Positions 61,701 through 64,000 of a DNA stretch of 64,000 bases are shown here, one piece after another. Source of the DNA: Cochliopodium minus (lineage: Eukaryota > Discosea > Himatismenida > Cochliopodiidae); NCBI GenBank assembly GCA_024220525.1, contig JAMYWO010000141.1, positions 1-64,000 of the forward strand. Reading direction: 5' to 3'. Numbering within the stretch: position 1 is the first letter of the stretch; the number at the start of each line of letters is the position of its first letter. Under the pieces are notes generated by a model. The model was not told the DNA's origin. It did not search any database and saw only the letters and a list, made by a program, of their open reading frames with translations. A program made the position numbers and the translations under genes.

Positions 61701-62070
61701 CATACCTCAAATAGGAAAAAATTTCTTCATTTCGCGTGTTTTGGCATCACTAAATCCCATTGCTAAAAAATTGGAATATAGCAACAACAATAAACCAAAG
61801 GATGAGTATCTCTCTTCAAAAACATCTTTGAGCATTCATAATGCTGATTTTTGCTTTGATATGATAAAGAGGAAGGGAATGAATACTTTAGAAGAAAAGG
61901 AAGAAAGAAAAAAATTCCACTATCCTCAAATTTTCACTTTGAATAATAAGAGACTTTCTCCAATCTTCAAAAAATATAGATCTATTCTTAGGTTATACAA
62001 AATGTCCGTATATTATGGTCTTGATGACCCAAATGACCTCGATTACAAAGAATTGATTGAAATAAATTGA
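58704..62070 (+). CDS. Large P-loop NTPase with 41-residue tandem repeats
   Basis: Three exons (58704-58842, 58886-59906, 59964-62070) join in phase to 1,088 residues. Exon 1 encodes a Lys/Asn/Phe-rich, acid-free start that resembles an organelle presequence. Five helical repeats follow (residues about 57-265): one divergent and four near-identical 41-residue units containing AERIFIEATKEIEEGKKSL and ending GRWEALGSIE. Next comes a P-loop, AEKGAGKTSLIR, split by intron 2; a Walker B-like FYFIDEIQEM; and LAVVSGSSSHV, a sensor-like strand. The last 500 residues hold no domain I can name; an acidic/basic patch, YEIVIDQRKAGHADLG, could be nuclease-like. The layout recalls Crinkler/RHS-type NTPase proteins, but this is a weak resemblance. 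The frame looks intact. Confidence 0.7.
59044..59535 (+). repeat. Four 123-bp coding tandem repeats
   Basis: Units start at 59044, 59167, 59290 and 59413, exactly 123 bp apart, and differ by only a few bases; the last one diverges near its 3' end. Each encodes 41 residues of the NTPase gene. The near identity points to very recent expansion, so copy number may vary between strains. Confidence 0.92.
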
Positions 62071-62147
62071 TTTATTTTTTCTCCAAATCAAATTTATATT
62101 TTATTTTTGAAAGAGATCAAAATAAACAAAAAAATTGAAAAAAAAAG

Positions 62148-63959
62148 ATGAAACTCATAATACTCGCCTTATTTGCAATTTTATATATCACCAAAATAAA
62201 TGCAGGCAAAAAAATTTACATCCTTCCTTCATTCAATTATTTAATTTATTTTATGATTTAAATAAAAGATGCTTGTACTTTCACATCTGGACAATTATAC
62301 AGACCATCACAATTAAGAGCATGTTTTAATTTAATTCCATTGAATTCAACCATCAAAGCAAATACATTGACCCAATTAAATTATTTAACACAGCTTTACT
62401 CATATACCAACCTCGTTAAAACGAATTTGGCACCATATAATCTTCAAGTAGATCTTGTTGCAGGATTGAACAATATCTCATCAGCCACTTTTGTCTCCGA
62501 TTTCGATTTCCATTCTGCACTCAACAAATTATTTTCTACCTTATATGATGCACATACTGGTAAAATAGGAATCTTTAAATAATAACAAACATATTTTTTA
62601 AATCTATAATTCAACCTTAATATTTAAAGATTATTAAGGGGATTAATTGATAATTAATAAATTTTATGTTTTCATCTAATGATTTAATTTTTTTTTAGTT
62701 TATAATCCACCAACTCCATACCTTTCATTTCAAATCTGCAGACCATACTTTTTGTATGTCAACCAAACCCCCTCTTCTTTGAACATTTCCACTTTCTCCA
62801 ACTTTCCCTGCTACACTGGTAATAGAAGCAGCCTTAATCAAGTAATAAATACCATAGAAGGAATTCCAGTTTACCAATACATCAACAATTTAGGTACTTC
62901 CAAAAAAAAATTTTAAAATAAAAAATTTTATTTTTTTGATTTTAAATTTTCCTGATTTTTATTTTTGAAATATTTCTAAATTTTTTTTATTTTTTATTTT
63001 TTCAATATTAATTTTAAATTTTTTTTTTCATGATTAAATAGGTTCAAGAGGAGGATACTACAAAGATCCATCAGTGAGATTCAATTCAGGGCTTAGATTA
63101 TAGTAAATGAACTGATTTAAATTTTTTTATCAATATTTTAATTAATTCTTATTTTCATTAATTTAATTTTTTTTTTTTTCATTTTAATTATTTTCATTAT
63201 TTTAATTTTTTAATTTTTTTTAAATTATTTTAATTTTTTAATTATTTTATTATTTTAATTTTTTTTTTAATTTTTTAAATTTGAATTTAATTTTTATTAA
63301 TTCCTCAAAAAAAGTTCACTTGGAACCTTGACGTTTATGGACCTTCCAACATCAGATTCATACATCTGGACATATGCCAATGGAAGCAGTGAAACACATA
63401 ACTATTTTTTTCAAGCAACCGCCTCCTATGCAAATTTGGCCGCCTTTCAAAGTCAGATACCCTCCCTTTCTTCTAAAAGATCTTCGAAAGAAGCCAAAGA
63501 AAAAAGTAAAATTAAAAACTTATTTAATATTTTTCTTATTTAAAATAAATGATTAAAATAAATAATTATTGTGCTTATTTAATATTTTTCTAATTTAAAA
63601 TAAATAATTATTTTACTTATTTAAAATCAAAACTTTTACTTTTGATTCATTTTCAATCTTTTTATTTTATTGATAATTTTTTTTTTTGTTTAATTTTTAT
63701 TTATTTTTTCAAAAACTTTGGATGCCTGATTCTTAATTTTTTTTGATATTAAATTTGCACATTTCATATATTTTCTTTGTAATTTAGTTTGTAATTAAAA
63801 TTTTTTTTTTTTTGTTCAAAAGATCCTTTCCACTTTCTTCCTCCTTCCATTTATGAAAAGACCATTGACGCTGGTTACAAACCCTCTTCTCTTCCAAAAA
63901 AAAGAGCTACTCCCTCTTATACTCCCATTGAAAACTCCATTGACAATTCCGTTTCGTAA
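62148..63959 (+). CDS. Secreted protein resembling the N-terminal domain of S41-type (CPAF-like) proteases
   Basis: Six exons (62148-62205, 62269-62559, 62699-62893, 63042-63102, 63315-63505, 63823-63959) join in phase to 310 residues. A signal peptide MKLIILALFAILYITKINA is followed by DACTFTSGQLYRPSQLRACF, VDLVAGLNNI, FDFHSALNKLFSTLYDAHT, ICRPYFLYVN and the later IWTYANGSSETHNYF. This is the order of the N-terminal region of fungal and oomycete S41 family proteases, whose C-terminal serine-protease domain normally follows. Here the protein stops first, so it has no catalytic Ser. Intron 1 has a GC donor. It may be a truncated paralog with a binding role. Confidence 0.6.
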
Positions 63960-64000
63960 TAAAAAAATAAAAAAATAAAAATACAAAAAACATACAAAAA

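Noticed and set aside
58704-62070. Firm assignment of the NTPase gene to Crinkler effectors or a mobile element
   Set aside because: No N-terminal Crinkler motif, no terminal repeats and no recognised transposase; only overall layout is reminiscent.

Overview
The window is nuclear DNA from a strongly AT-rich unicellular eukaryote. The standard code is used, genes are dense on both strands, and nearly every gene is cut by short AT-rich GT-AG introns (mostly GTAAAA or GTAAGT donors and TAG or AAAG acceptors). Start codons usually follow an A-run. I cannot place the lineage from this sequence alone. I rebuilt gene models by joining exons so that reading phase is kept and the product matches a known family. 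These models are inferences from sequence without transcript data.

Layout. 0-2 kb: the 3' part of a lysine/arginine- and cysteine-rich tandem-repeat protein. 2-7.5 kb (minus): a TOM1/THH1-like seven-helix protein and a calponin-homology protein. 7.7-10.7 kb: the first of four kexin/furin-like proprotein convertases. 10.8-17.4 kb: a pseudouridine synthase, an F-box/DUF1877-like protein, penta-ubiquitin and a METTL25-like methyltransferase. 17.8-19.4 kb: two small secreted cysteine-rich paralogs on either side of a 100-N gap that looks artificial, and a small Lys-rich protein. 19.6-25 kb: a Rex1-type exonuclease, a divergent ADP/ATP-carrier-like protein and a SET-MYND methyltransferase. 25.1-30.3 kb: convertases two and three in tandem. 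30.8-35.9 kb: a TMEM50-like protein and an F-box-like protein flanked by a duplicated small gene. 36-41.5 kb: NAD(P)H-hydrate dehydratase, Vma12/TMEM199, a small Med11-sized protein and mitochondrial succinyl-CoA ligase beta. 41.8-44.7 kb: the fourth convertase. 45-49.3 kb: a Na+/K+-ATPase-like P-type pump. 49.5-56.5 kb: a hypothetical protein, a PA-domain seven-helix protein, a front-end fatty-acid desaturase, a JmjC-like oxygenase and a double CxxC protein. 56.6-62.1 kb: degenerate coding-like sequence, then a 1,088-residue P-loop NTPase with near-identical 41-residue repeats. 62.1-64 kb: a secreted protein resembling only the N-terminal part of fungal/oomycete S41-type proteases.

Functionally this is mostly housekeeping plus secretory-pathway genes. 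The carrier and succinyl-CoA ligase imply a mitochondrion-related organelle. The features that stand out are the local expansion of proprotein convertases with divergent intron positions and microexons, a P-type pump lacking two ion-site carboxylates, the basic Cys-module protein, and the repeat-NTPase. I see no CRISPR array, rRNA, tRNA or intact mobile element.
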